Shown: piece after piece, positions 24,465-33,017 of the stretch
How the letters are laid out: each line of letters begins with the position of its first letter
Numbering within the stretch: position 1 is the stretch's first letter
NCBI RefSeq assembly: GCF_036346295.1
Contig: NZ_CP107821.1
Location: 62,001 to 126,000, forward strand
Direction of reading: 5' to 3'
DNA: 64,000 bases
Source of the DNA: Streptomyces sp. NBC_00536
GTDB taxonomy: Bacteria; Actinomycetota; Actinomycetes; Streptomycetales; Streptomycetaceae
The notes under the pieces: model-generated
What the model was told of the DNA's origin: nothing
What the model saw: only the letters and a program-made list of their open reading frames with translations
Database searches by the model: none
Program-made: the position numbers and the translations under genes

Positions 24465-25100
24465 ATGAAATCCGAAAATTCGATTGAAAAGATCACGGCC
24501 GCTATTGATGTAGTCCACGCTGCGCGACTGAAAGCCATCAGTAGAAAACATCGACGGGAAATGGCCGATTATGCGAAAGAACTCCAGGACGAAGGGCTCT
24601 CCGGGAGTGCAGCACGGCTCACCGTCAGGCGGATGCGCAGCGCCGAGGTCTGGCCGACGCTGAACCTGATCGTCCAGAGTGCGATCGAGTGCCGGCTTGC
24701 AGAGGACGACCTCGCCGGACCCTGGGCGCCTCTCACCCAGGACGAGGAGGAGCTGGCCACTCTCTCGGGCCGAGGAGTCGGCCGGCACTACCCCGGCTCG
24801 CTCGTCAGCAGAACCTACGAACTCCCATATGAGCTGGTCAAGGCGCTGAAAACTGCCGCCGTCCGCGTGAGCGAGGCGCCCCTGGCCAAGCTGGAGGAGG
24901 TCGGGCTGACTTACCAGAGTCTCGACTACACGGCAGAGCAGCAAGAGCAGCGGGACGAGCTGCTCACCGCCGTGCACTCCGTGGCGCGCATCGTCCGGCA
25001 GGGGCTGGAGCGGTACGGGCCCTGGCCCAGGGAGGAGATCCCGCCGTCCGCTCCGCAGCCACCCGACGGGGAAATTTCTATCAACCTTGATAGAAGATAA
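24465..25100 (+). CDS. hypothetical protein flanked by identical operators (candidate DNA-binding)
   Basis: 211 residues. AAAGGG precedes the ATG at 24465; an in-frame ATG at 24447 overlaps the operator and is less likely. The first 120 bases are AT-rich with codons unlike the neighbours, suggesting recent acquisition. The N-terminal half is helical and charged (IEKITAAIDVVHAARLKAISRKHRREMADYAKELQ), the centre has LSGSAARLTVRRMRSAEVW, which could be a helix-turn-helix. An 18-bp operator lies at both ends of the gene. An autoregulator or a centromere-binding protein both fit. Family not recognised. Confidence 0.65.
   Translation: MKSENSIEKITAAIDVVHAARLKAISRKHRREMADYAKELQDEGLSGSAARLTVRRMRSAEVWPTLNLIVQSAIECRLAEDDLAGPWAPLTQDEEELATLSGRGVGRHYPGSLVSRTYELPYELVKALKTAAVRVSEAPLAKLEEVGLTYQSLDYTAEQQEQRDELLTAVHSVARIVRQGLERYGPWPREEIPPSAPQPPDGEISINLDRR
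25077..25094. promoter_or_regulatory. third 18-bp operator copy, inside the 3' end of the 24465 gene
   Basis: TCTATCAACCTTGATAGA again, identical to 24410-24427, here within codons for SINLDR. It lies about 125 bases before the next gene (25219) and could control that gene's promoter. Confidence 0.7.
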
Positions 25101-25218
25101 ACGCTACCCCGCCAAGCCGGAATGGGCCGAACTGACGAATTCTTCATTTGCTTTGAATTTCCCTTCGCTTGTGCGCTATCAATGAGACGAAGGAAATCGG
25201 CTACATGAGGAGGAAGCT

Positions 25219-26196
25219 GTGCCTGGGTCCGTACCAGCTATCGAGGGGCTCCCGCGGTACACCACGTGGGGCGCCGTACCCGCCGAACTGCTCACCAAGA
25301 CGCAGCTCGCCCAGCAGGACCCGCCGCTCAAGCCCGGAGGCAACCCGGTCGGCCAGGTGCTCTACCACGGCAACTGCTACGCACCGCTGTACCCGCTCGG
25401 CGAGGCCGTGCCGAAGCGCGGGGCCACCCCGGCGCAGCGGGCCGCCCTGGACCGAGCCCGGGAGTTGCAGCACCAGTGCCGGCGGTGCGGCGCCCACGAG
25501 CGGAACCCGCTCGGCAAGGGCCGGTTCTGCGACCCGTGCCGGTACGCGATGACGATGTGGGAGCAGCACGACCAGGCGCAGGCCCTGGCGCGCGAGCTGG
25601 TCGCGGACCCGGCCGCCGTGCTGCTGGTCGTGGACGTCGAGCCGGACTTGCTGCCGGAGACGCAGGGCGTCGCCGTGGTCGCCGTGCACGACCGCCACCT
25701 CCTCTACGCCGCCCCTGCCGGGGAGCACGGCAGCCCCGAGCGCTGCGCCGTCCTCGACCGCCTCGACTCGCTCCTGGCGGACCGCCGCGTGGTCGAGGAG
25801 CCCGACCACATGGGCCCCAGCCGCCGCTACCCGCAGGCCCTGCTGCTCCTACCGAACTCGGGGCCGGTCGTCTCCGGCCGCGACCCGCTACACCCGTGGG
25901 CCGCGCACGCCTCATCGGCCAACGCGTCCGTCGCGCGGGTCTGGGCTTCCTGGTACGGGTTCACCGACCACCCGTCCAGCACGCACCCCTGCATCCCCGA
26001 GTACGGGGCGGCCATCCCGTGGACGCGGTCCCTGGATGTGGCGGCCGACGCGCAGTCGATGGTCGGCCTTCTGCACCGGATCGCGGACGGCACCGAGCCG
26101 GTGTGGGAGCGGGCGGCCTGGACGATGGACGGCTACGGGGTCGGAGAGCCGGGGCCGGCCCGGGGCCGCGCGGCGCTGTCCGGAGGGAGGAACTGA
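25219..26196 (+). CDS. RRQRL-type zinc-binding protein
   Basis: 325 residues, GTG start after GAGGAGGAAG. LPRYTTWGAVPAELLTKTQLA followed by KPGGNPVGQVLY and ATPAQRAALDRA matches the Streptomyces family called RRQRL motif-containing zinc-binding protein; here the RRQRL reads TKTQL. CRRCG and CDPC supply four zinc ligands near residues 95-115. Such genes are typical of plasmids and integrative conjugative elements of this genus. The C-terminal half is a separate alpha/beta domain. Function not established. Confidence 0.75.
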   Translation: MPGSVPAIEGLPRYTTWGAVPAELLTKTQLAQQDPPLKPGGNPVGQVLYHGNCYAPLYPLGEAVPKRGATPAQRAALDRARELQHQCRRCGAHERNPLGKGRFCDPCRYAMTMWEQHDQAQALARELVADPAAVLLVVDVEPDLLPETQGVAVVAVHDRHLLYAAPAGEHGSPERCAVLDRLDSLLADRRVVEEPDHMGPSRRYPQALLLLPNSGPVVSGRDPLHPWAAHASSANASVARVWASWYGFTDHPSSTHPCIPEYGAAIPWTRSLDVAADAQSMVGLLHRIADGTEPVWERAAWTMDGYGVGEPGPARGRAALSGGRN

Positions 26197-26480
26197 TGTC
26201 GCAGATCCGGCTCATGGACTCCGACCCGGACCGGGCCCGGCGGACCGCGGAAGCTCTCATGCGGGCGCTGGAGGCGTCGGGGGAGGTCGTGGCGACGAAC
26301 ATGTCCGAGCCGGTCCCGAACCGGCGTGGAGCGGGCGCCCGCGTGTACCTGGAGGTGCTGCTGCTGGAGCCCCGCAGCCGGCCGGTGGAGGAAGAGGTGA
26401 CTCTCGAACGCACCGACGCCCCGCAGACCGGTCCCGTGCGCGGGGCACTGCCCAGAGGCCGGCGCGCGATCCAAAGGTGA
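26196..26480 (+). CDS. small hypothetical protein
   Basis: 94 residues, ATG sharing one base with the preceding stop. An N-terminal helix (DPDRARRTAEALMRALEASGE) is followed by a beta strand (ARVYLEVLLLEP) and an arginine-rich tail. No family recognised. Translationally coupled to the RRQRL protein. Confidence 0.6.
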   Translation: MSQIRLMDSDPDRARRTAEALMRALEASGEVVATNMSEPVPNRRGAGARVYLEVLLLEPRSRPVEEEVTLERTDAPQTGPVRGALPRGRRAIQR

Positions 26481-26507
26481 GGCGGGTACCCGCTACGCTC
26501 CCGCCTC

Positions 26508-26915
26508 ATGGATGCCTTACCCCCCGCCCCGCAGCACTTCATCACCGGCCACCTGGAGGCCGCCGGGTTTCGCTCGGGCAACTCCGTAGGTTGGGTTCCG
26601 CCCTCCGAACGCGGTAACACATGGCGGTTGTACCCCATCGAACCCGAAAGCTGGCCCGAAGGCGCCGTGGAGTGCACGCAGGTCCACTGGACGGTCCGCG
26701 ACTCCTGGCAGCGTTTCCAGGCGGCCCGGCACGACTGGGACGCCTCCCACGCGCTGGGCGCCGACCTGCGCGAGGCCTACCGGCTGCTCACTATGGCGCT
26801 GGAGAAGCTCGGCTACACCGTCACCTACCGGGAGAAGCCCGACCGTTGGGGAACGTACGAGTGGATCGAGGTCTACGCCATGGCCGGACAGGTGACCGAG
26901 CCGTCGGCCACCTGA
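26508..26915 (+). CDS. hypothetical protein
   Basis: 135 residues. Trp- and Tyr-rich, with TWRLYPIEPESWPEGAVE and a long helix REAYRLLTMALEKLGYTVTY. Last gene of the rightward block; the next genes are leftward and convergent. No known family. Confidence 0.6.
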   Translation: MDALPPAPQHFITGHLEAAGFRSGNSVGWVPPSERGNTWRLYPIEPESWPEGAVECTQVHWTVRDSWQRFQAARHDWDASHALGADLREAYRLLTMALEKLGYTVTYREKPDRWGTYEWIEVYAMAGQVTEPSAT

Positions 26916-26959
26916 ACGAAGCCGCCCGCAGACTGTCTCTCGCGGCATCCGCCGGCGGC

Positions 26960-27706
26960 TCAAGGCGCCGTCGGGACCTCGTGATGGGTAGCGCGGGCGC
27001 GAAGTCTGTCCGCCGCGGCGTCGAGCGCCGCATGCAGCTCGGGCAGGAGGGCGAGCGCCGCCTCTACAGCGGCCGCGGGTGGCTGCTCGTCCGCCTGCAC
27101 GGCGCTGAACGCTTCCAACGGGGTCAGAGGGGCCATGCGGCGGCGCCACGCTCGTTCTGCATCGCCACTGGCGTAGCGCTGGGTCAGGGCCTCGACCTGC
27201 GTTAGCTCGACTCCGGTGAGGAACCCGGCGATCCCCTTCTTCTTGACGTGATCGCAGATCACCTGGGATTCACCGCCCCATCCCGGGCCGCCGGAGGCTT
27301 CGGACATCGCGACGATGTTGGCCACGATCGCTGCCTCGCGCCCGCGGGCCTTGGGGCTCTTCGTCTTCTCGAAGAGCTTTTCCACGTGGGAGGGCAGAAT
27401 CCACGGGCTCTCGAAGTCCTTGTTGGCAGGGTCTGAGGCCACGGTGATGCGCAGCACCCCGAGCGCATACGTCTCGGCGGACAGTGTCCGCCGGTACAGC
27501 AGCCCCTCGGTCGCCTCGGGATCGGCCGCGTTGGCGGCGCGCCGCACCTGCGCCACGGTGGGGCCGTCCGGCCACTCGAAGCTCCACTCACGACGGACGT
27601 CGTCGTAGCGGGGATCGATCGCCTCGGGGCCCCAGGGCAGACCGAACTGGCTGGTGAGCTTACTGGCCAGCTTCCGGAGGCGGGCGGAGCGATTAGCGAC
27701 CGCCAT
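26960..27706 (-). CDS. hypothetical protein
   Basis: 248 residues from ATG 27706, overlapping the upstream gene by 14 bases. It has RREWSFEWPDGPTVAQVRRAA, a central basic segment (LFEKTKSPKARGREAAIVANIVAMSEASGG) and an Ala-rich helical C-terminus. It may be a regulatory or replication accessory protein; nothing definite is visible. The longer frame to 27970 lies inside the neighbouring gene. Confidence 0.6.
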   Translation of the reverse strand: MAVANRSARLRKLASKLTSQFGLPWGPEAIDPRYDDVRREWSFEWPDGPTVAQVRRAANAADPEATEGLLYRRTLSAETYALGVLRITVASDPANKDFESPWILPSHVEKLFEKTKSPKARGREAAIVANIVAMSEASGGPGWGGESQVICDHVKKKGIAGFLTGVELTQVEALTQRYASGDAERAWRRRMAPLTPLEAFSAVQADEQPPAAAVEAALALLPELHAALDAAADRLRARATHHEVPTAP

Positions 27707-28202
27707 CGGGGCCCTGCACGATGGTGACTTGGCGGCCGGTGAGCCGGGAGAGCGCTTCGGCGTCCCCGGCATCCATCGCGGCACGCAGGGCAGCTGTCCG
27801 CTCCAGGTCTGCGAGGAGCCGGGCCTTGACCTGGTCGTCCTCCAGGCCGTCGATCGGGAACAAGGCCCGTCCGGCCTCGTACGACTGCACGTACGCGGTG
27901 GTGGCCTGATGGACCCGCTTGCCGTCGGCGTTGGGCGGGGCAAAGCGGCGTACGGGCCGGCCGTCCTCATCGCGCTGGACGTCGCCGCGGCCGTCGGGGA
28001 CTGTGTCCGTCAGCCGCCGCTGAAACTTCTCGATGCTCTCCCGAAGCTGGTCGGCCTTGTCGTTCGCGTAGCGCCAGTTCCCTTCCTCGGCGGCACCGAG
28101 GAAGCGGCTGAGGAAATCCATGACCCCGGCGAGGTCTTCGGCGAGGTTCTTCTCCTCGTCTGTGCCGTCCAGCAGGTCGTGCACCGAGGGTCCGTCAGTC
28201 AT
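27693..28202 (-). CDS. hypothetical acidic protein
   Basis: 169 residues. Acidic N-terminus, then charged helices (NDKADQLRESIEKFQRRLTD) and KARLLADLERTAALRAAMDAGDAEALSRLTG near the end. Coiled-coil is possible. Pairs with the overlapping downstream gene. Family unknown. Confidence 0.6.
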   Translation of the reverse strand: MTDGPSVHDLLDGTDEEKNLAEDLAGVMDFLSRFLGAAEEGNWRYANDKADQLRESIEKFQRRLTDTVPDGRGDVQRDEDGRPVRRFAPPNADGKRVHQATTAYVQSYEAGRALFPIDGLEDDQVKARLLADLERTAALRAAMDAGDAEALSRLTGRQVTIVQGPDGGR

Positions 28203-28415
28203 GTCGCGTCCTTGGTCGGAGCCTGAAGTACATCCAGTCTTCCACGACTACGGTGCGCGTTGGCCCGGTATCGCATCCCCCGCCGATATCGGGCCGAAGA
28301 CGCACGGCGGCCCGCCGGAGGCAACGTGCGAACGGTCTCCGGCGGGCTCCAGCGTCCACGATGCCAGCCGGGGCCCGGCCGAGCACTGAGGCGCGGCGGA
28401 TGCCCCCGCGGCTGC

Positions 28416-28955
28416 TCAGTGCTTCTCGGCCTCGCCGTCGCTGAGCTCGCCCACCATCCCTGGGATGGCGTGCTGCACGGTGTCCACGACTGCCCCCACG
28501 AGAGTCCATACGGCGTCGGAGAAGTCGGGGGACTTGGTGTCGTGAACAGTGACGACCTGGTGGGGGCCGAAGCGGACCGTGGCCGGGGTGCTGAGCAGGG
28601 CCCAGCCGCCCGGTACGTCGGGCGGCTCCGGGAAGTAGTTGGGGACGTTCCACTCTCCGAAGGCGACCACCCGGCGGCGGAGGGTGTTGTCGTCCTCCGT
28701 GCCCTCCAGGTAGTCGGGCGGGTCGACGCGTACGCGGATGAGGAGCTTGCCCCATCGGAACTCGGCCTCGCGCAGGTCGTGGGGGAGCAGCACGCGTTGG
28801 ATCTTGCGCCGCATCCCGAAGGGCATGTTGGGCTCGGTCGCGGGGGATGTCTGCTTCAGCGCCGGGTAGCGGGCCTTGACGGCTGTGCCGGTACGGCGGG
28901 GCGGCACGGTGTCCCACTCGGGGTGTTCAGGCAAGTAGTCGTCATTGCTGGCCAC
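28416..28955 (-). CDS. hypothetical protein
   Basis: 179 residues. A basic N-terminal third is followed by a beta-rich region (KLLIRVRVDP, RRRVVAFGEWNVP, GPHQVVTVHD) and a helical end. About 210 bases of non-coding DNA with GC-rich hairpins separate it from 28202. No motif recognised. Confidence 0.6.
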   Translation of the reverse strand: MASNDDYLPEHPEWDTVPPRRTGTAVKARYPALKQTSPATEPNMPFGMRRKIQRVLLPHDLREAEFRWGKLLIRVRVDPPDYLEGTEDDNTLRRRVVAFGEWNVPNYFPEPPDVPGGWALLSTPATVRFGPHQVVTVHDTKSPDFSDAVWTLVGAVVDTVQHAIPGMVGELSDGEAEKH

Positions 28956-29159
28956 TGGGGTCTCCTCTGCACACGGAAGGCGCCGCGGGGTGTCCGCGGC
29001 GGGGCCGAAGAGAACGGCCCGGCATCCCCGCGGGGCGGGGAGGGTGCATTCCCGCGTGTGCGGGCAGGGTGAGACGTGATCAGTATGGGGGAGCCGGAGG
29101 CACGCCCGCAGGCGATTGGGGCAGCTGCTCGCCTGGGCGAGGTGGTGGGGATGCGGTGG

Positions 29160-29990
29160 TCAGCTGGTGGTACGCAGGGCCCCGGGGCGTAGGGGGGTGC
29201 CGAGGACTCCGAGGACCAGGCGCCGGTGGGCGTCGTGGAGGGTGCGGACTCGGGCGGGGTTGAGGCCGGGCGGCGGAGGCTCCTGGCCGGCGTGGGGTCC
29301 GCCCGGCTTGGTCGCGATCCACAGGTGGCCGGGGTCGGTGCCGTCGAGGGCGGAGGTGATGCCGGCGCGCTGGCGGAGCCAGCGGCGGACGATGTCGACG
29401 GTCTCGATGTCGAGTACGACCGGTCCGTCTTCGAGGAGGAGCCGCGGCGCGGGGCGGTGGTCGAGCTGGAGGTCGGCGAGGCGCAGACGGGCCAGGTTGC
29501 GGACGGTGCGGCCGGTGGCGGCCACGAGGGCGGCCAGTGCGGCGGTGCGGATGCTCGTGGCGGCGTTCGCGCCGTTGGGGCGCTTGACGGCCAGGGTGTG
29601 GATGACGGTCTGGGCCTCGTCGGGGTCGAGGTGCTCGCCCGTGGTGTTGGGCGGGACCTCCAGGCGCCAAGGGGTGCCGAGGTACTCGGCGAAGACGTTG
29701 TAGGTGATGACCCGGGACCGGCCGGTGGCCTCAGCGGAGGGAGCATCAGGACCGCGGAGGGTGTTGCGTGCCCGGGTGAGGCCGGCCGCAGCATCTTCGA
29801 GCCAGGCGTGGACGCGGGGGAGCTCCATCAACTCGGCGGCGGACAGGGTGGCCGGGGTGCCCTCGGCGTTGAGGGCGTGCTCCAGGTACTCGGTGAGGTA
29901 CCGACCGCGCAGGCGCCGGGTGCCGGGGGCGAAGCGGCGCTCCTCCAGGTCGTTGAGGAACGCGGTGATGGCGTCGAGGGCGGTGGTCAC
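29160..29990 (-). CDS. tyrosine-recombinase-like protein lacking a visible nucleophile
   Basis: 276 residues. The N-terminal 100 residues resemble a SAM-like core-binding domain (ITAFLNDLEERRFAPGTRRLRGRYLTEYLEH). The catalytic-domain start is visible (LVAATGRTVRNLARLRLADLQL, supplying the first Arg) and LHDAHRRLV could be the H-x-x-R box. The protein ends at PGALRTTS, before any expected R-Y segment. It may be a truncated or regulatory relative of the integrase at 15665. Whether a frameshift removed the end cannot be settled by eye. Confidence 0.6.
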   Translation of the reverse strand: MTTALDAITAFLNDLEERRFAPGTRRLRGRYLTEYLEHALNAEGTPATLSAAELMELPRVHAWLEDAAAGLTRARNTLRGPDAPSAEATGRSRVITYNVFAEYLGTPWRLEVPPNTTGEHLDPDEAQTVIHTLAVKRPNGANAATSIRTAALAALVAATGRTVRNLARLRLADLQLDHRPAPRLLLEDGPVVLDIETVDIVRRWLRQRAGITSALDGTDPGHLWIATKPGGPHAGQEPPPPGLNPARVRTLHDAHRRLVLGVLGTPLRPGALRTTS

Positions 29991-30019
29991 GCCCGTCAGG
30001 GTACTGGGGCGTCCCGTCC

Positions 30020-30532
30020 TCAGGGTGTGATGACGGAGGCCTTGGCCATCACGCCGAGCCCGTCCACCAGGGCTTCAAGAGTCGCCCGCTGGTCAGGGGC
30101 GTAGGCGGGAAGGAGCACCAGGCCCACCCAGCGGTATCTCCGAATCAGCTCTGCCCAGCGTGGATCACGGAGCGGGCCGGACTCGAAGAGGACCGCTCCC
30201 TGCTCCATGCCTTCCAGGTGTGGCCCGTAGTAGTGGGCCGTGATCTGCCCAGACTTGCTCTGTACCGCGCGCACCCTGTTGCACGCCGACGCAGCCGTCA
30301 GGCCTTCGATGAGCGGGGCAGAGCCCTGGCCGGGTAGGCGGGTGAAGCCCACCTGCTCGATGTGGAATTGTCGGATGGCCTTCCGGACGTGTGGTGAGGC
30401 GTCCGAGGGGACGGTGGCGGTCAGCAGAGGCACAGCGGTGTCCATGCTGCGCCCGAAGGGCATCTGGCCGAATCCCAGGCGCAGCTCGGAGATCGCCTTG
30501 ATGTCGTTCGCGAACTGGTCGGCTGCATCCAC
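30020..30532 (-). CDS. hypothetical protein
   Basis: 170 residues from GTG 30532. It contains VRKAIRQFHIEQVGFTRLPG and RYRWVGLVLLPAYAP. The look is of a single alpha/beta domain with no catalytic signature. The nearest promoter-like element facing it is at 31108, which would give a leader of about 570 bases full of inverted repeats. Confidence 0.6.
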   Translation of the reverse strand: MDAADQFANDIKAISELRLGFGQMPFGRSMDTAVPLLTATVPSDASPHVRKAIRQFHIEQVGFTRLPGQGSAPLIEGLTAASACNRVRAVQSKSGQITAHYYGPHLEGMEQGAVLFESGPLRDPRWAELIRRYRWVGLVLLPAYAPDQRATLEALVDGLGVMAKASVITP

Positions 30533-30833
30533 GCGTTCTCTCCTGATGGGCTGCGGGGGACGCTGCCCATCATGCCCTTAGACCCTGAGTGCTCGCGGGC
30601 GATCTCGTGCTGTGGGTGCCGCGCGGAGCGCGTCTGTTCAGGATGTGGCACGGTCTGCGGCCTGCCGACGGCGGGTTGGGGGGTGCTCAGGGATGCAGCG
30701 CGGTCGGGCGGTACGGGGCCCCTGCGCGAGCCGAGGGCCGGCCCGCGGCCGCGAGGTGGCGGGAGCGCCCCCGGGGCCCCGTACCGGCTGGCCGCACCCC
30801 TTTGCGCGCCGCAGGCGCGCTCTCTCCGAGGGC

Positions 30834-31011
30834 ATGGTTACAGCGGAAAGCCTGCCTGAGCCAGGCCCCCGTTCGGCTGCTGCTGGTCTTGTGGTCCGTG
30901 TCGGAACGGTTCGATACGGCCCGGTCCGGTACGGTCCGACACGGACCCATGACGGGCCGCAGGGGCCCAGGGGGCTGCCCTAGTGGGGATGTGCTTTCCG
31001 CTGTAACCCAT
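30834..31011. repeat. nested inverted repeats in a 640-bp gene-free stretch
   Basis: The stretch 30533-31173 has no convincing gene. ATGGTTACAGCGGAAAGC (30834-30851) is matched by GCTTTCCGCTGTAACCCAT (30993-31011), differing by one inserted base. Inside, GGTCCGTGTCGGA (30893-30905) and TCCGACACGGACC (30935-30947) are perfect complements enclosing short ACGG-type repeats. Nested symmetry of this kind suits an origin, centromere, transfer site or a structured leader RNA; the sequence does not decide which. Confidence 0.6.
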
Positions 31012-31107
31012 GATCCAGCTCCTCGGGCAACGGCGGGTGGGGGCGGCCCGCTGGGTCTGTGCCGCTTGACCAACGAACGCTCCCCCCAGCGGGCCGCTCA
31101 CTCCATA

Positions 31108-31134
31108 GACGGAGTGGGACGCCTAGGCGTTACA
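31108..31134 (-). promoter_or_regulatory. late-promoter-like element 2 (GTAAC-N17-CGTC)
   Basis: Minus strand GTAACGC then ACTCCGTCTATG, with 17 bases between AAC and CGTC. Faces left into the inverted-repeat region and the gene at 30532. Confidence 0.6.
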
Positions 31135-31173
31135 CCCATCCGTCCGCCCGGTCAGTTCGAGTACGGTCGGAGG

Positions 31174-31527
31174 GTGAGCAGGGAATTGACGGAGCCGGTG
31201 GAGACCCCTCCGTGGAACGCGGAGACGGGGCCGGCGCCCGTCGTGTGGAGCTGGCCAGCCGGTGACCGGCCCGCGCTGAAGGTGTGGTCCATGGGCCGGT
31301 GGCGGTACGCGCCCGTGCGCGCCCGGCAGGACTGGCCCGACGGAACGGTGGTCTACCAGGTCTCCGTCGACCTCGACGGCTCCACGAGCGTGGTCCCCCG
31401 CTCCTACGCCTGGCCTCAGCCCGGCCTGCGCGTCGCCCATGGCTCGCAGTCCCAGCCCTCGGCTTCCGGGCCGCCGCTCCTGGCCCGCGCCAGCCGCGCC
31501 GTCGCAATCGAGTCAGGCGGGGCCTGA
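31174..31527 (+). CDS. hypothetical protein
   Basis: 117 residues from GTG 31174; GGAGG lies immediately before it, tighter than usual. Trp-rich first half (PPWNAETG, VVWSWPAGD, VWSMGRWRY) and a SYAWPQPGLRVA block. It looks like a small beta domain. Start uncertain, family unknown. Confidence 0.5.
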   Translation: MSRELTEPVETPPWNAETGPAPVVWSWPAGDRPALKVWSMGRWRYAPVRARQDWPDGTVVYQVSVDLDGSTSVVPRSYAWPQPGLRVAHGSQSQPSASGPPLLARASRAVAIESGGA

Positions 31528-31564
31528 ACAGGCGCCAACCCGGCCTGCGGGGTCCACTGGAGCC

Positions 31565-31789
31565 ATGGGTCCTTCTGTACGGCTGGTTGTCTACCCGCCT
31601 GACGAGAATGGGTGGCGGCGTGTCCGCTGGGACGGCACCTCAATCGGCGTCGCGCACCGCCCGAGCGACATCGTCGTCTTCCTGACCGCCGCTGGTCTGG
31701 AGAACTCCGAAGAACTCGATCTAACCGACCCTGCGGTCGTGGAGTGGCGCGGCGGCGGCCCGGAAACCTGGGCCGAATCCCCGCCGTAG
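31565..31789 (+). CDS. small hypothetical protein
   Basis: 74 residues from ATG 31565, beta-rich then acidic (VRLVVYPPDENGWRRVRWDG, FLTAAGLENSEELDLTDP). Convergent with the 31794 gene, with a four-base gap. Typical of small element-specific genes. Confidence 0.6.
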   Translation: MGPSVRLVVYPPDENGWRRVRWDGTSIGVAHRPSDIVVFLTAAGLENSEELDLTDPAVVEWRGGGPETWAESPP

Positions 31790-31793
31790 ATCG

Positions 31794-32066
31794 CTACGCC
31801 TGGGGGATGATCGCCTGGTAGCCGCGCCACTGGTAGTGGTAACGCCCCTCGTCGTCCTTCGCCGGTTCTCCGTTCTTGCTCCAGTTCCAGTGCGTCCGCA
31901 GGTAGATCTCCGGATCAGGCGCCAGAGGCTTGAGGAACTCGGCGATCCCCTCGGTCGAGATGGGCTCCACCACCAGGTGGTCCGGGGGCCACCCAAACCG
32001 GTTCAGCTCAACGTCGATTACCCGGCCAGCTGCCGGACCGCCCATCAGAATCGCCTGCTTGGTCAT
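31794..32066 (-). CDS. small hypothetical phage-type protein
   Basis: 90 residues. MTKQAILMGGPAAGRVIDV and YHYQWRGYQAIIPQ recall short actinophage proteins of unknown role. Convergent with 31565. No regulatory site recognised. Confidence 0.6.
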   Translation of the reverse strand: MTKQAILMGGPAAGRVIDVELNRFGWPPDHLVVEPISTEGIAEFLKPLAPDPEIYLRTHWNWSKNGEPAKDDEGRYHYQWRGYQAIIPQA

Positions 32067-32186
32067 GCCCGGGAGCCTACCGGGGCGCCGTGCCGCAGCG
32101 TCCGGCGTACCGGCTTGGTTCGAAGCCGTCCAGAGCCGGGCCAGCCCGGAGGCGGTCTCGGGGCGCGCCGTTGCGGCGGCGCCGCG

Positions 32187-32264
32187 CCATCCCCGCGGGG
32201 ATGCGGGGAGCAGGAGTACGGAGTGCTCGTAACGAGGTCCATCCCCGCATGCGCGGGGAGCAAG
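32187..32264. CRISPR. two CRISPR-like repeats (type I-E style), orphan and degenerate
   Basis: CCATCCCCGC...GGGGAGCA occurs at 32187-32213 and 32239-32264, separated by 25 bases of unrelated sequence. Read on the minus strand the second copy is TGCTCCCCGCGCATGCGGGG followed by ATGG, close to type I-E repeats of actinobacteria. The period is 52 bases, shorter than the usual 61, and the first copy has a rearranged centre. No cas genes are present. Could be a vestige or a coincidental palindrome pair. Confidence 0.35.
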
Positions 32265-32313
32265 GGCCGGCTGGCCGGCCTGCCGGGATGCTATCGGGCG
32301 GCCACGCGGCGGG

Positions 32314-32922
32314 CTACCGGTTCCCGGAACTGGCGCGGGCCTGCTGCCGTACGGGCTCCATGTCGGCGACAGGGATCATGCCGCGCTCCGGCAGTCCGGC
32401 GTCCCTCCACAGCCGTACGGCAAGTGCTGCGTCGCCGCCCGCGTCCGCGGTGATGATCTCCTGGGCGACGGAGAACGCGAGGGCGCCTTCGCCAAGGTCC
32501 ATGAGCCGGGCAACCATCCGCACGTTGCCGAACTCGCCCCGCTGCTTGCGGCTCGCGGCCGTGGGCTCGTTGTGCCGGTAGACCAGCACCCATCGGCCCT
32601 TGAGCTCGCGGGCTCGCGCGATCATCGCGGCGCCCCGGACGGTGTCCTCCTGCTCGGTGCGGATCGTCTCCTGGGCGCCGCCGGACGGGCGCAGCGTCAG
32701 CAGACCGCGGCGGCTGGTGGGCTCGATCTCCACGTTCTCCAGGTACGCCGAGAACGGGTGGGTGTCGTCCAGGGTCTTCATCGCCTGGTCGACCTCGCGG
32801 GCGGTGAACGCGAGGTCGACGGCGAGGTCGCGTACGCGGGCCTGCCAGGCTGCTTCCTGGCCTTCGGGGCAGGGGCCGGCGGCGTGGGCCGCGGCGGCCA
32901 CGAGGTGGGTGTAGTCGCTCAC
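32314..32922 (-). CDS. hypothetical protein
   Basis: 202 residues from GTG 32922. Helical N-terminus (QARVRDLAVDLAFTAREVDQAMKTL), a beta centre (GRWVLVYRHNEPTAASRKQRGEFGNVRMVARLMDL) and an acidic end. No known motif. It may be a DNA-metabolism accessory given its place near replication genes, but that is only position. Confidence 0.6.
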   Translation of the reverse strand: MSDYTHLVAAAAHAAGPCPEGQEAAWQARVRDLAVDLAFTAREVDQAMKTLDDTHPFSAYLENVEIEPTSRRGLLTLRPSGGAQETIRTEQEDTVRGAAMIARARELKGRWVLVYRHNEPTAASRKQRGEFGNVRMVARLMDLGEGALAFSVAQEIITADAGGDAALAVRLWRDAGLPERGMIPVADMEPVRQQARASSGNR

Positions 32923-33017
32923 CGCTCCATCATCGCCCGGGGGGCAGTTGAGCTAAGAGGGCTTCGCTGGGGCGTTCGACACGGGACAATGTGTAGACGG
33001 ATTCCAGGAGGGCACGC

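Noticed and set aside
28981..29070. Second pair of CRISPR-like palindromes
   Set aside because: Similarity is limited to GC-rich arms, spacing is irregular; listed only as weak support beside the 32187 repeats.
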